From NCBI GenBank assembly GCA_963733885.1, contig CAVTES010000009.1, forward strand, positions 62,001 through 126,000: a stretch of 64,000 nucleotides of DNA, read 5' to 3'. The notes beneath the pieces are model-generated. The model was not told the DNA's origin. It saw nothing but the letters and a program-made list of their open reading frames with translations, and ran no database searches. A program made the position numbers and the translations under genes. Source of the DNA: JACVRW01 sp963733885. Its GTDB lineage: Bacteria; Actinomycetota; Thermoleophilia; Solirubrobacterales; Thermoleophilaceae. Of the stretch, positions 33,529 to 41,669 are shown piece after piece; position 1 is the first letter of the stretch; each line of letters opens with the position of its first letter.

Positions 33529-33801
33529 ATAGAGGACTCGGCAACGATGTCGGCGTGGGGGAACGCAGGTCGAGATGCTCGTCTCGCTGGACGCGGCATC
33601 GTGCGGGGAGTATCGCAGTAGGCGTTGGGGGCGACAGGGAGCAGCACTAGCAAATCGCCCGGCGGGCGAGGCCGTCGCCCAGGTAGGAAGTTACGCAGAC
33701 GCCGGCTTCCCTTTTCGCGTGGACGTGACAGTGGGCGGTGCCGCCTGCCAGCGGGGTTGCCGGTATGCGAGCGCGGCGGCTGTGTCGTTCTGAGCCGTGC
33801 C
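33529..33801. other. Intergenic, no gene seen
   Basis: About 270 bp between divergent units. Short open frames exist on both strands without recognisable motifs. It ends in the SnoaL-type promoter of the next gene. Confidence 0.4.
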
Positions 33802-33839
33802 TAGACCGCGGCACTCGAGCGGCGGATACTGCGCGGGCG
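33802..33839 (+). promoter_or_regulatory. SnoaL-family leaderless promoter, copy 3
   Basis: TAGACC (33802-33807), a 17-bp spacer, GATACT (33825-33830), then 9 nt to the ATG. It shares CGAGCGGCGGATACTGCGCG with copy 2. Confidence 0.65.
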
Positions 33840-34214
33840 ATGTCGCAGGAGAGCGTGGAGATCGTTCGAAGGTTCTTGATCGTCGATGTCGATGAGGCGT
33901 TGACGTACGCCGATCCCTGCATCGTGTGGAACCCGATTGAGGAGCTGGCGACGCAGGGACACGATGCGGTTCGGGCGAGCCTGGCGCGTTGGAAAGCCGA
34001 ATGGCACGACTACAAGCTGATGCCTGAGGAGTTCGTGGACATGGGCGACCGCGTCGTTGTGACGGTTCGCTTGCGAGGGCGCGGTCGCGGAAGCGGGGTT
34101 GAGATCGACGCCCGCTTCTTCGACGTCTACACGCTCCGCGACCGCAAGATCGTCCGCATGGACCAGTTCACTGAGCGCTCCGAAGCCCTGGACGCCGTGG
34201 GGCTGGGGGAGTAG
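33840..34214 (+). CDS. SnoaL/NTF2-like family protein
   Basis: A 124-residue member starting MSQESVEIVRRFLIV. YADPCIVWNPIEEL, VRASLARWKAEWHDYKLM, VVVTVRLRGRGRGSGVEI and the tail EALDAVGLGE are recognisable. It is shorter than its paralogues in the first helix (LIVDVDEALTYADP), but the frame is open throughout. The leaderless promoter is shared with the other family members. Role unknown. Confidence 0.83.
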   Translation: MSQESVEIVRRFLIVDVDEALTYADPCIVWNPIEELATQGHDAVRASLARWKAEWHDYKLMPEEFVDMGDRVVVTVRLRGRGRGSGVEIDARFFDVYTLRDRKIVRMDQFTERSEALDAVGLGE

Positions 34215-34344
34215 ACGTCCGCGCGGCTAGCTTCGGCTACGCCGGGTCGACCCGACGAGATGCGAGTGACGGGCCGCGGCGGCCCCCAGACCGAGTGCTC
34301 CGAGCTTGATTGGTTCCTCCTGATCGGCATGGGAATATCGCGCA

Positions 34345-34827
34345 GTGACCGCGGAGGAACAGCCAAGACAGAGACGCGGGACGGCGGGCGTGATCGCGCC
34401 GCCGCCGGTCATCTACCTGGCGTTCCTGGGGCTCGGCTTCGTGCTCGAGGGGCTGTTGCCGGGAGCGGAGCTTCCGGGGTGGGCGCAATGGACCGGGGCC
34501 GTGGTCATCGTCGCCGCCGTGGTGCTGGTGATCTCGTTCGAGCGAGCCTTCAAGCGGGCCGGCACCGATGCGAATCCGTATAGGCCCTCGACGACGTTGG
34601 CTACCGACGGGCCCTACCGGTTCAGCCGCAATCCCGCGTATCTGGGCATGGCGATCACCTACATCGGAATCACGCTCGCGGCCGAAGCGCCGTGGGCGCT
34701 CGTGATGCTCGTTCCGGCAACCCTCCTCATGCAATACGGGGTGATCCTGCGCGAGGAGCGCTACCTCGAGGGCCTGTTCGGCGACGAGTACCTGAGCTAC
34801 AAGCGGACGACTCGGCGCTGGATCTGA
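34345..34827 (+). CDS. Isoprenylcysteine carboxyl methyltransferase-like membrane protein
   Basis: A 160-residue protein with three to four membrane helices and the C-terminal motif set of the ICMT/PEMT family: DGPYRFSRNPAYLGMAITYI, and EERYLEGLFGDEYLSYKR followed by TTRRWI. These residues bind S-adenosylmethionine at the membrane face. Bacterial members methylate small lipophilic thiols, isoprenoids or lipids; the substrate is unknown. The start is GTG (MTAEEQPRQRR). Confidence 0.85.
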   Translation: MTAEEQPRQRRGTAGVIAPPPVIYLAFLGLGFVLEGLLPGAELPGWAQWTGAVVIVAAVVLVISFERAFKRAGTDANPYRPSTTLATDGPYRFSRNPAYLGMAITYIGITLAAEAPWALVMLVPATLLMQYGVILREERYLEGLFGDEYLSYKRTTRRWI

Positions 34828-34912
34828 GGTGATCGCCCTCTACTCGCTCGCGCTGCTCGTGAGCGCGCATGGCGGGCTCCGGGCGCGGTAGTCCGCGTGC
34901 GAGAGTTTTGGT

Positions 34913-35292
34913 ATGGCCGACTGGACGAAGAAGAACTTCGACGAGCTTCGCGATGTCAGCCCACGGGATGCGCCAATGCAGTGGCGGTTCGCGCGGGAGG
35001 CTCTGCGATCGCCCGAGCTCGGCGTTAGCCGCTTCACCTATGACCCGGGAGCCCGGATGCCGTGGGGGCACCGGCATCGTGTGCAGGAGGAGGTCTACGT
35101 CGTGGTGTCCGGGTCGGGTCGCGCCAAGCTCGATGACGAGGTCGTCGAGCTCTCAGTTTGGGACGTGCTGCGCGTCGCACCTGCGGTCGTTCGCTCGTCG
35201 AGGCCGGCTCGGAGGGTCTCGACGTGATCTGCATCGGTGGTCGCAAGCCCAAGGGAGGCGATACCGAGCGGATCGACGACTTCTGGGCCTGA
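34913..35292 (+). CDS. Cupin-domain protein (frameshift near 3' end)
   Basis: A small cupin. MADWTKKNFDELRDVSPRDA leads to the barrel with the motif HRHRVQEEVYVVVSGSGRAK (His and Glu metal ligands) and LDDEVVELSVWDVLRVAP. The frame must shift by one base near 35190 to read EAGSEGLDVICIGGRKPKGG and end DDFWA at 35292. Without it the protein would end 22 codons early. Related to mannose-6-phosphate isomerase-type single-domain cupins of unknown substrate. Confidence 0.72.
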
Positions 35293-35506
35293 TCGTCGCG
35301 ACGGCCTAGCGTGTGTCGCTCTAGCGCGCTTTTTGGAGGTCACGCAGACGTACCGGACTTGGCCTGCGCTGGCTTGCGCTTCGAGGCAGATGGGAAATTG
35401 GGCGGCGACTGCGGGCTCGTCGCTGCTTCGTGACGGGAACGGCAGTCCGGCATTGGGCCGGACACCGGCGCTGGGGCGCCCATCCGCCGCGCCCGCGGCT
35501 CCGTTG

Positions 35507-35730
35507 CTACCCGTCGTCGAGTGCTCTTGAGATGCGAAAAACGTGACCATCGGGATGACGCACGTGCATCTCGCGAACGCCCCAGGGCTCGTCGGTGGGC
35601 GGGTGGGTGACTTCCAGCTGCTCGGAAAGGCATCGCTTCGTGGACGCGGTCGACGTCATCACCCAGATCGACACCCATGCGCCCTTGTCCGCCGTCTGGT
35701 CGGCGCCCGGGCCCCCGGTCTCGACGTTGC
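35507..35730 (-). pseudogene. VOC (glyoxalase-like) family remnant
   Basis: The C-terminal half of a vicinal-oxygen-chelate protein can be assembled from three frames: GAWVSIWV, then DDVDRVHEAMPFRAAG, then THPPTDEPWGVREMHVRHPD and GHVFRISRALDDG with a stop. The N-terminal half is missing. It is a relic. The stretch 35731-36060 upstream contains nothing I can identify. Confidence 0.65.
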
Positions 35731-36060
35731 TGCCGCGGCCGCGGCAGCCCTGCCCGTCACGGCACAGAAGGGGCGCAAGCAGGCGGGTTCGTCCCATACG
35801 ACCCGAGACTCTCGCCCGAACGAGACACGGAATCGCTGCGCGCTTCACGGCAGCCTTATGCACTGCCTATGCATGCTTCCAGCTTCCGACGGCGATGCTG
35901 GTCGAACACGCGACTGCTGGCCCAGCCGGGTGGTCGGCATAACGCGGATGTCGCCCCAATACGTGGTGCACTTCGACGCCGACTACCACCACGTGCGCGA
36001 CCAGACCGGGTGTTGCCGCTGCGGGCGCGGATCGCTCCGGTGTCATTGGGCCCGCATCCA

Positions 36061-37014
36061 TTACTCGAGGCGGCACTTCTCGAGGATGGCGCGGAGGGCT
36101 AATCGAACGGCCTCGACGAGCCTCAGCGTCGCGTCCGCGGAAGGCGGCGGCAAAGCCCAGTCAACGGTGTTCAACCGTCTCAACATCCCCTGGCGGACGC
36201 AGCCCTCGAGGCTAAAAACAGCGATGTCGTCGGTGAACCGGAGGGCTGTGCGCAGGTCACGGACGAGCTCGCCCCAGCCGAGCTTCGGCCAAGAGTCGGG
36301 ATCCACACCGCCACCGGTGCTACCGACCGCGATCATGTCTGCGTCCTCGCCGTAGCTGGCGAGCACCGATGGGCCCAGGCGTCCCAGGTAGCTCGTGTAG
36401 AGCATCAGAATGTCGCGGTCCGGGAGGACGCGAGGGGCGCTCGTGATCCGGTGCACGAGGGTCGAGCCCGCCAACCGGTCGTCGACCAGAAACGGAAACT
36501 GAAAGCAGTGCACGGGCAGTCCCTCTGCCTGAATCCGTTCGATGAGGCGGGCGTAGCTCTCGGACCCGCGCCGGAGGCGGTCGCCGTCCCGAGCACGCGC
36601 CAGTGTCACACGCAAAAGCGCCGGCCAGGCCCTCGGATCGCGCAGCCGCTGTAGCTCCTGCAATGCGGGCTCGAGGTCGAAGGCAACCGCGTCCCAGGAA
36701 AGACCCTGGTACTGGCTCCAGCCACGGAAGTCTTCGTACGCCGCCGCGGCCTCGCGGGCGTTGTCGAGCGTGAAGTAGTAGCCATCCTCCTTCGAGACGA
36801 GCAACCACGCCACAACCGGCACGCCGGCCCGGTTCAGCAGCCGAACCGCCTCCGCTCGCTGATCGCCCCGATCGAGGACCGCCACCGCAACGCGGGCCCT
36901 GAGCTGCGTCAGCGCGGCGACCGTCGCCGGGTCCGCGACAAGCCGGGCGAACTCGCCCCCGGGCAGCTCGGACGCAAAAGTCAGCGCTGGGCGCCTGCGT
37001 GTCCCCGGGGTCAT
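36061..37014 (-). CDS. Hypothetical TIM-barrel-like protein
   Basis: A 317-residue soluble protein of unassigned function. AVAVLDRGDQRAEAVRLLN, VPVVAWLLVSKEDGYYFT, WDAVAFDLEPALQELQRL, GLPVHCFQFPFLVDDRLA and ILMLYTSYLGRLGPSVLAS give a series of strand ends with Asp/Glu residues in the order expected of a glycoside-hydrolase-like TIM barrel. DLEP is a candidate catalytic motif. No signal peptide is present. It is transcribed convergently with the relics to its left and stands alone. Confidence 0.6.
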   Translation of the reverse strand: MTPGTRRRPALTFASELPGGEFARLVADPATVAALTQLRARVAVAVLDRGDQRAEAVRLLNRAGVPVVAWLLVSKEDGYYFTLDNAREAAAAYEDFRGWSQYQGLSWDAVAFDLEPALQELQRLRDPRAWPALLRVTLARARDGDRLRRGSESYARLIERIQAEGLPVHCFQFPFLVDDRLAGSTLVHRITSAPRVLPDRDILMLYTSYLGRLGPSVLASYGEDADMIAVGSTGGGVDPDSWPKLGWGELVRDLRTALRFTDDIAVFSLEGCVRQGMLRRLNTVDWALPPPSADATLRLVEAVRLALRAILEKCRLE

Positions 37015-37296
37015 GACAAGAGAGAAAACCAGGGCCGGAGCGGATCAGGAAGGACACTGCTGGTTGCCGTACAGCGACTGCCCGCTGGCTCGACGCTCAA
37101 GCATGAAGGGACATGCCGTCAAATCCTCGACTATCACCGCGCGGTCTTCGCGGGTGCGACGCGGAGGCGACACGACCAGGCTTCGTGCCGTCACCAAACG
37201 ATAGCCCACACGTCTGTCACCACCGAACACTTCGCAGCTCATCCTTCCGCACGGTCGCCGCGGGAGATGCGATTCCCAAGGACTCCGTCGTTTCGA

Positions 37297-38145
37297 TCAA
37301 CGGTGAGGCACGTCCCCGAGCATCCGTGCCAGGGCCAATTCCGCGTCTCGGGTCTGAAGGCCGCGCTTCATCGCGGCGCCAATCCGCCTTTGCGCCTCGG
37401 GCTCGCGCACGCCCTCGCCGAAGAGGTCGGAATCGCGACGGAAATCCTCGGCCGGCGCGAGTGCGACCGCATTGACCCGGTCCTTGACCGCGGCATGGCC
37501 AGCGGCTGGGAACCCAGCGATCCGGCGGGCGAGCGATCCGACGAAATCGCCGAGCTCGTCGGCGGGCAGCGCTCGATTGATCCACCCGTACCGTTCGGCC
37601 AGGTCCGCGTCGTAATCCTCAGCGCTCAACATGACCTCGAGCGCTCGGCCGCGCCCCATGAGGCGCGCGAGATGTTGGGCAGCGCCTCCGCCAGGGATCA
37701 CACCGAACGCCGGCTCGAACTGGCCGAAGATCGCCGACTCTCGGGCGGCAAAGCGCATGTCGCAGGCCAGCACGAATTCGCTGCCGGCGCCGCGCACGCG
37801 ACCCTCGATTCGCGCAATTGTGACGAGGCGGCTTGCGCTCAGATAGCGAAACAGAAGGGCGATCGATGCCTCACCGGTGAGCTTCGCCGCCTCCGCGCGG
37901 TACTCGTCGACCCTGGTCAGGTCGACGTGGGAGATGAAGTAGTCGGGGTCGGCGCTCTTGAACACGACTACACGGACGGCGTCGTCGGCCTCAGCACGCT
38001 CGATCAGTGAGACAAGGTCGCGAACCAACTCGGGCCCGAGAAGATTCATGGGCGGAGCCGCGATTTCCGCGAACAAGACGCCTTCCTCGCGTCGAATGGT
38101 CAGCGTCTCGAAGCTGCCGGGAAACGCTTCAGTCGTGACCGACAT
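37297..38145 (-). CDS. Enoyl-CoA hydratase/isomerase family protein
   Basis: A 282-residue crotonase-fold protein. VLFAEIAAPPMNLLGPELV is the first oxyanion strand, GRVRGAGSEFVLACDMRFAA the second oxyanion loop, and FGVIPGGGAAQHLARLMGR the catalytic-region helix. The Glu of the classical hydratase at the first catalytic position reads FEPAFG, so hydratase activity is possible but not certain. The ATG at 38145 was preferred because GAGGAGG lies 9-10 nt upstream; a longer start at 38178 is possible. Confidence 0.82.
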   Translation of the reverse strand: MSVTTEAFPGSFETLTIRREEGVLFAEIAAPPMNLLGPELVRDLVSLIERAEADDAVRVVVFKSADPDYFISHVDLTRVDEYRAEAAKLTGEASIALLFRYLSASRLVTIARIEGRVRGAGSEFVLACDMRFAARESAIFGQFEPAFGVIPGGGAAQHLARLMGRGRALEVMLSAEDYDADLAERYGWINRALPADELGDFVGSLARRIAGFPAAGHAAVKDRVNAVALAPAEDFRRDSDLFGEGVREPEAQRRIGAAMKRGLQTRDAELALARMLGDVPHR

Positions 38146-38215
38146 GTCGATCGCTTCCTCCTCGCTGTCAGCGCTCATCGCGCAGCTTGTCGAATGATCG
38201 AGACAACCACCCTCG

Positions 38216-38674
38216 TCATTGAGCGGGCGACCCGTCGTTCCGGGTCTCGATGGCCGTGACGGCGTTGTCGAAAGCGCTCTCAAGGCGTCCCTTGCCGACG
38301 CTGCCGAGCACGAGCCCCAAGAAGCGTCCCTTGAGATTCTTGCCCTCGCGGACCACGGTGTAGTCGATCTCGGTCGTGCCGTCGGAATTGCGCTTGAGGT
38401 CGTAGGTGTGGCTCGAGTTACCACCCCAGGTGTTGGAGTCGGTGGTCTTCAGGACAATGTGGTTGGGGCTGGACCAGTCGTAATGCAGCCGCTCCCAGAT
38501 TCCGCCCGAGCCTTCGGTGACGTCGGCCTCGGTAGCGCTCCGGGAATGCACCTTTAGGTCGCTGTCGGCGCTGTTTGGAAATAGCTCCGACCGGCCCGAC
38601 CCGAAGTCGGTGAGGCCGGCGATGAACTGTTCGGGGGTTGCGGTGGTCGTCTGGTGAAAGTGGAGTGTGGACAT
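38216..38674 (-). CDS. SRPBCC family protein
   Basis: A 152-residue START/SRPBCC-fold protein: MSTLHFHQTTTATPEQFIAG, LTDFGSGRSELFPNS, GIWERLHYDWSSPNHIVL, TTEIDYTVVREGKNLKGRFL, ending in a C-terminal helix. The hydrophobic cavity fold binds lipids or aromatic ligands. GAAAGG precedes the ATG. It lies upstream of the enoyl-CoA hydratase gene on the same strand (70-bp gap), so cotranscription is possible. Confidence 0.8.
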   Translation of the reverse strand: MSTLHFHQTTTATPEQFIAGLTDFGSGRSELFPNSADSDLKVHSRSATEADVTEGSGGIWERLHYDWSSPNHIVLKTTDSNTWGGNSSHTYDLKRNSDGTTEIDYTVVREGKNLKGRFLGLVLGSVGKGRLESAFDNAVTAIETRNDGSPAQ

Positions 38675-38896
38675 GTGTGGCCTTTCGGTTCGCGATGACT
38701 AGGTCAGAGTCGCGGTTCGCGTGTCAGGGCGTGCGCAAGCGTACGGCTCGCGCCGATGACGTGGTTGCGAGGACAGATGCCGAGCGTGGTGGACCTTGTG
38801 CGGCGCTTATGGGAGGGGCTCGCTGTCAGCCCCTCCCGGGGGTGTCCATTTTTGCTTTGGCTAGGGCTGGAAGTGGGTTATCGCTCGACAACCCCG

Positions 38897-38913
38897 CGTA
38901 ACGCCTGCGTAAC
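38897..38913 (+). promoter_or_regulatory. Tandem CGTAAC box upstream of secreted protein
   Basis: Two CGTAAC hexamers (38897-38902, 38908-38913) with a 5-bp spacer; the extended GCGTAACG is perfectly repeated. It lies 46 bp before the ATG of the exported protein. Same arrangement as at 10935-10951. Confidence 0.5.
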
Positions 38914-38959
38914 GGTCCGGTCTAGCGTCGCATTGCATCCCCACGCAAGGAGCCCAGCC

Positions 38960-39475
38960 ATGCCGCTGTTTCATGCCAAACAGGCATTCAGAGTCGTCCG
39001 TGGGCGTTCTGTAACCCGAAGCGTCGCGGTGGTCGCCGTCCTGGCGGCACTGCCGGCGCCGGCCACCGCGGGAGCTCAACCGCCCATCCGCGCAGGTGAT
39101 ACGCAGGCGGAGGGACGGGCGAAGTACAACTTCCGGTTCTCCCCGCGTGTCGGCACGCCGACCACGACCTTCCGCGCCACCTTCAAGGCGCCGTTTCCGG
39201 CGGACGGAGTGAATACCGACTACACGCTCGAGGGCGTGGGCCCGCGGGGTTGCGCCAGCATTTTCCGGTTCACGATGGGTCGCGTTCGCCGAGGCCAACG
39301 GGTGGTCATCAGCCTGAGGGCGGTCAACAGCCTCTACTTCGGGTTTCGCCGCACGTGGTGCCGCGGCTCGTACGTCGGCTACGTGTACTACACGAGCCCC
39401 GGGTTCCAGCCGGACAGGCTCATCGGGTACTTCTCGTTCGGTGTGGGGACGCCCCCCGTCAGCCTGGCGCCCTGA
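38960..39475 (+). CDS. Secreted hypothetical protein
   Basis: A 171-residue protein with a signal peptide (SVAVVAVLAALPAPATAGA). The mature part is beta-rich: YNFRFSPRVGTPTTTFRATF, DGVNTDYTLEGVGPRGC, and two Cys in FRRTWCRGSYVGYVYYTSPG that may pair with the earlier Cys. It resembles lineage-specific immunoglobulin-like exported proteins, but no family can be named. AAGGAG precedes the ATG. A tandem CGTAAC box lies upstream. Confidence 0.72.
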   Translation: MPLFHAKQAFRVVRGRSVTRSVAVVAVLAALPAPATAGAQPPIRAGDTQAEGRAKYNFRFSPRVGTPTTTFRATFKAPFPADGVNTDYTLEGVGPRGCASIFRFTMGRVRRGQRVVISLRAVNSLYFGFRRTWCRGSYVGYVYYTSPGFQPDRLIGYFSFGVGTPPVSLAP

Positions 39476-39499
39476 CCAGGCGTTCCGCGACGCAGCAGA

Positions 39500-40114
39500 T
39501 CACCGCTGTGGCGCACGGACGTCGCTGCCACGCCGCAAGAACGCGACGCAGCCGGCGAACGCGATCCCGACCATGCCGCCGGCGATGCCGAACAGGATGT
39601 CTTCCGCCGAGTCGCGCTTGCTCGGCTGCAGCGCCGTGTCGAACAGCCGATCGCCGGCGTATTCGCCGAGTTCCCAGACGACGGTGAGGGCGATCACCGC
39701 CGAGATCGCCACGAGCCCCACGAGGAGTAAGTCGCGGATCCGGTGACCCAGCGCCTCGACCAGGGCCCACCCGGCGAGGGTGCCGCCGATCGCGTGCGCG
39801 AGCGCGCTCGTCTTCCGCGGGCCGACGGGAGAATCGATCCAGATCATCCAGAGGACCAGCGTGAGCCCGAAGGCCACGGGCAGCAGCACCCTGCCGGGCA
39901 CACCGACGACTCGCCCGGCAACGAGCCCTGCGAGGCACATCGCGCACATGATCGCGGCGGCGCCGTTTCGCTCCGAGACGAAGCCGATCGCGGGCCAAGC
40001 CAGCAGGGCCAGAGCCAGCGCGAAGGCGAGAAGGTCGAGCCGAGGGCGTAGCGTGTCCACGGCCAAGAGCGTAGGCACCGGTCTCAACGGCCTCCGGTAC
40101 GGGTTCACCGACAC
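39500..40114 (-). CDS. DUF2238/YjdF-like membrane protein
   Basis: A 204-residue membrane protein with five to six predicted helices. WELGEYAGDRLFDTALQPSK and RDSAEDILFGIAGGMVG match the conserved W-E...D...D motif of YjdF/DUF2238 proteins. Function of the family is unknown; the conserved Asp/Glu on the membrane face suggest ion or metal handling. The start is a GTG, with other in-frame options shortly downstream. Confidence 0.72.
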   Translation of the reverse strand: MSVNPYRRPLRPVPTLLAVDTLRPRLDLLAFALALALLAWPAIGFVSERNGAAAIMCAMCLAGLVAGRVVGVPGRVLLPVAFGLTLVLWMIWIDSPVGPRKTSALAHAIGGTLAGWALVEALGHRIRDLLLVGLVAISAVIALTVVWELGEYAGDRLFDTALQPSKRDSAEDILFGIAGGMVGIAFAGCVAFLRRGSDVRAPQR

Positions 40115-40256
40115 GGGGGCGGATCATGTGGGCGAGAACGTCCTCGCGCTCGACCTCGCGGGTCGTCGGTAGACGGTGGCCCGATGATGCGATAGTCATC
40201 GACATGCCGCAACCCCTGCTGGCCGCGTGGGCTGACAGTCGGCGAAAGGAGGATCA

Positions 40257-40424
40257 GTGGTAGAGGCACTTAGCGCGGAAGAGGTTCTGAAGCGGGAGAT
40301 CTCGCGCTTCCAGGCACGCTTCGAGCGGGCCAACGCCGAGGCTCAGGAGGCCCGTGCGCAGGTCGAGAAATTGGAGCAGGCGCTGGCCGTCCTGGAGGGC
40401 AAGGACAGCCAGCCGAGCAAATGA
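40257..40424 (+). CDS. Small coiled-coil protein
   Basis: A 55-residue protein from a GTG with a strong Shine-Dalgarno (AAAGGAGGA). The sequence EEVLKREISRFQARFERANA, EAQEARAQVEKLEQALAVLE is a continuous amphipathic coiled coil with heptad Leu/Ala. It is convergent with the DUF1080 gene, whose stop lies 20 nt beyond. Function unknown; the ribosome site and heptads argue that it is real. Confidence 0.65.
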   Translation: MVEALSAEEVLKREISRFQARFERANAEAQEARAQVEKLEQALAVLEGKDSQPSK

Positions 40425-40444
40425 CCCACAGAATCGCGCCTCGC

Positions 40445-41287
40445 TCAGTCCTGGTCCGAGAGGTCCAGGATCCTGATGTTCCGGAACGACACGACATCCT
40501 GAGGCGCCCCGTGGGACTGCAGACCGATGTAGCCCACCAACCCGCGGGAACTTGAGTCGGGGTCGTTGGGCCGGCCCGGGAACGGGACGCCGGGCAGGTT
40601 CTCGTACTCGTTGATGGTCACCCCGTTGCGGATGACCGTGTAGTGCTGGCCGACCACGCGGATCTCGAGGTCGTTCCAGACGCCCACGGGCGTCGTCCGC
40701 GCCTGGGCGGCATTCACGTCCGCGAAGCCGTAGACCGAACCGGTCTTGCGCGGGTCGTTCGGCGGCCCGTCGGGCGAGTCGTTGATCTGCACCTCATGGC
40801 CGCAGTTGACCGCGATCCAGCCCTCGGGGTTGACCGTCTGCGGGTTCCCGTTGAACGTCATCGGGCATCCCGGAACCGGCGGCCGCGGCGCCGGGAAGCG
40901 CACGTGCACCCCGCTGTTCGCCCGCTGGCCGGCGATCGGCGAGTCGTCGCGGAATTGCAGCCGCAGGGAGAAGTCGCCGTACGGCCTGGCCGCGTACCAC
41001 AACACGCCGAGGTTCGGGGGACCGGGCGCGGCCCTCAGGGTGCCGTCCCGCTGGAGGGTTAGCGACGATCCGCCCGCGTATCGCCACCGTTCGAAGCACT
41101 TACGGCTCCCGTCGAAGATCACCTCGTAGCCGCGTTCGCGGTGACCACGATCCTTCCCGCAGCGTGCACCGTCGTCGCCATCGCGTCCACCGTCCGCTTC
41201 TCGCTCCGAGTCGCGCGCTGCGCCGTTCGGCAGGGCGACGATGGCAGCAAGCGTCACGACGCCTAGCAGCGCAAAGAGCTTCCACAT
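40445..41287 (-). CDS. DUF1080 (3-keto-disaccharide hydrolase) domain protein, exported
   Basis: A 280-residue protein with a signal peptide (MWKLFALLGVVTLAAIVALP) and a DUF1080 jelly-roll domain: YEVIFDGSRKCFERWRYAGG, LGVLWYAARPYGDFSLRLQF, NSGVHVRFP, WNDLEIRVVGQHYTVIRNGV and GYIGLQSHGAPQDVVSFRNI. The family binds and hydrolyses keto-disaccharides and related glycans. GGGAGGAAG precedes the ATG. It probably acts outside the cell on polysaccharide fragments, like the other exported glycan enzymes here. Confidence 0.85.
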   Translation of the reverse strand: MWKLFALLGVVTLAAIVALPNGAARDSEREADGGRDGDDGARCGKDRGHRERGYEVIFDGSRKCFERWRYAGGSSLTLQRDGTLRAAPGPPNLGVLWYAARPYGDFSLRLQFRDDSPIAGQRANSGVHVRFPAPRPPVPGCPMTFNGNPQTVNPEGWIAVNCGHEVQINDSPDGPPNDPRKTGSVYGFADVNAAQARTTPVGVWNDLEIRVVGQHYTVIRNGVTINEYENLPGVPFPGRPNDPDSSSRGLVGYIGLQSHGAPQDVVSFRNIRILDLSDQD

Positions 41288-41408
41288 GACTTCCTCCCTC
41301 GTCGCCCTACCAGGTACATACCCAGATCCGCGTGATCGCGGCGGTACGGCTAACCGCACCCGCGGTCGCCTGCAGGCTTCACTGAAACGGCGGATGGAGG
41401 TTGGCACC

Positions 41409-41669
41409 GTGCGTCCCATGCCTCCCCACACCCCCACCGACCGCACTCCCGGACAAGGCCGCCCCGGGCCTCAGGCCGTTCGGTTGATCGACCGGATCAG
41501 AAAGCTCGTGGCCGAGCAGCGGCGCCTGGACGATGACGACAGCGAGGACCGCCGGCGCGACGCCAACCGGCGCGAGATCGCGCGCCTGAAATGGCGCCTG
41601 GCGAACGTCATGAAGCGCGAGCTGAGCCCGGGTCCCGGGCTGCGCCTCGCCCTGGGCCTGAGGCTCTAA
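41409..41669 (+). CDS. Small charged hypothetical protein
   Basis: An 86-residue protein. The middle (LIDRIRKLVAEQRRLDDD, RRDANRREIARLKWRLANV) is a highly charged helix likely to form a coiled coil. The GTG start was chosen for the GGAGG at 41396-41400; ATGs at 41394 and 41418 are alternatives. Its stop overlaps the stop of the convergent methyltransferase gene (CTAA), so the two genes meet tail to tail. Confidence 0.55.
   Translation: MRPMPPHTPTDRTPGQGRPGPQAVRLIDRIRKLVAEQRRLDDDDSEDRRRDANRREIARLKWRLANVMKRELSPGPGLRLALGLRL

Noticed and set aside
35237..35530. 97-codon plus-strand frame after the cupin gene
   Set aside because: No motif and the frame overlaps the true 3' end of the cupin gene.
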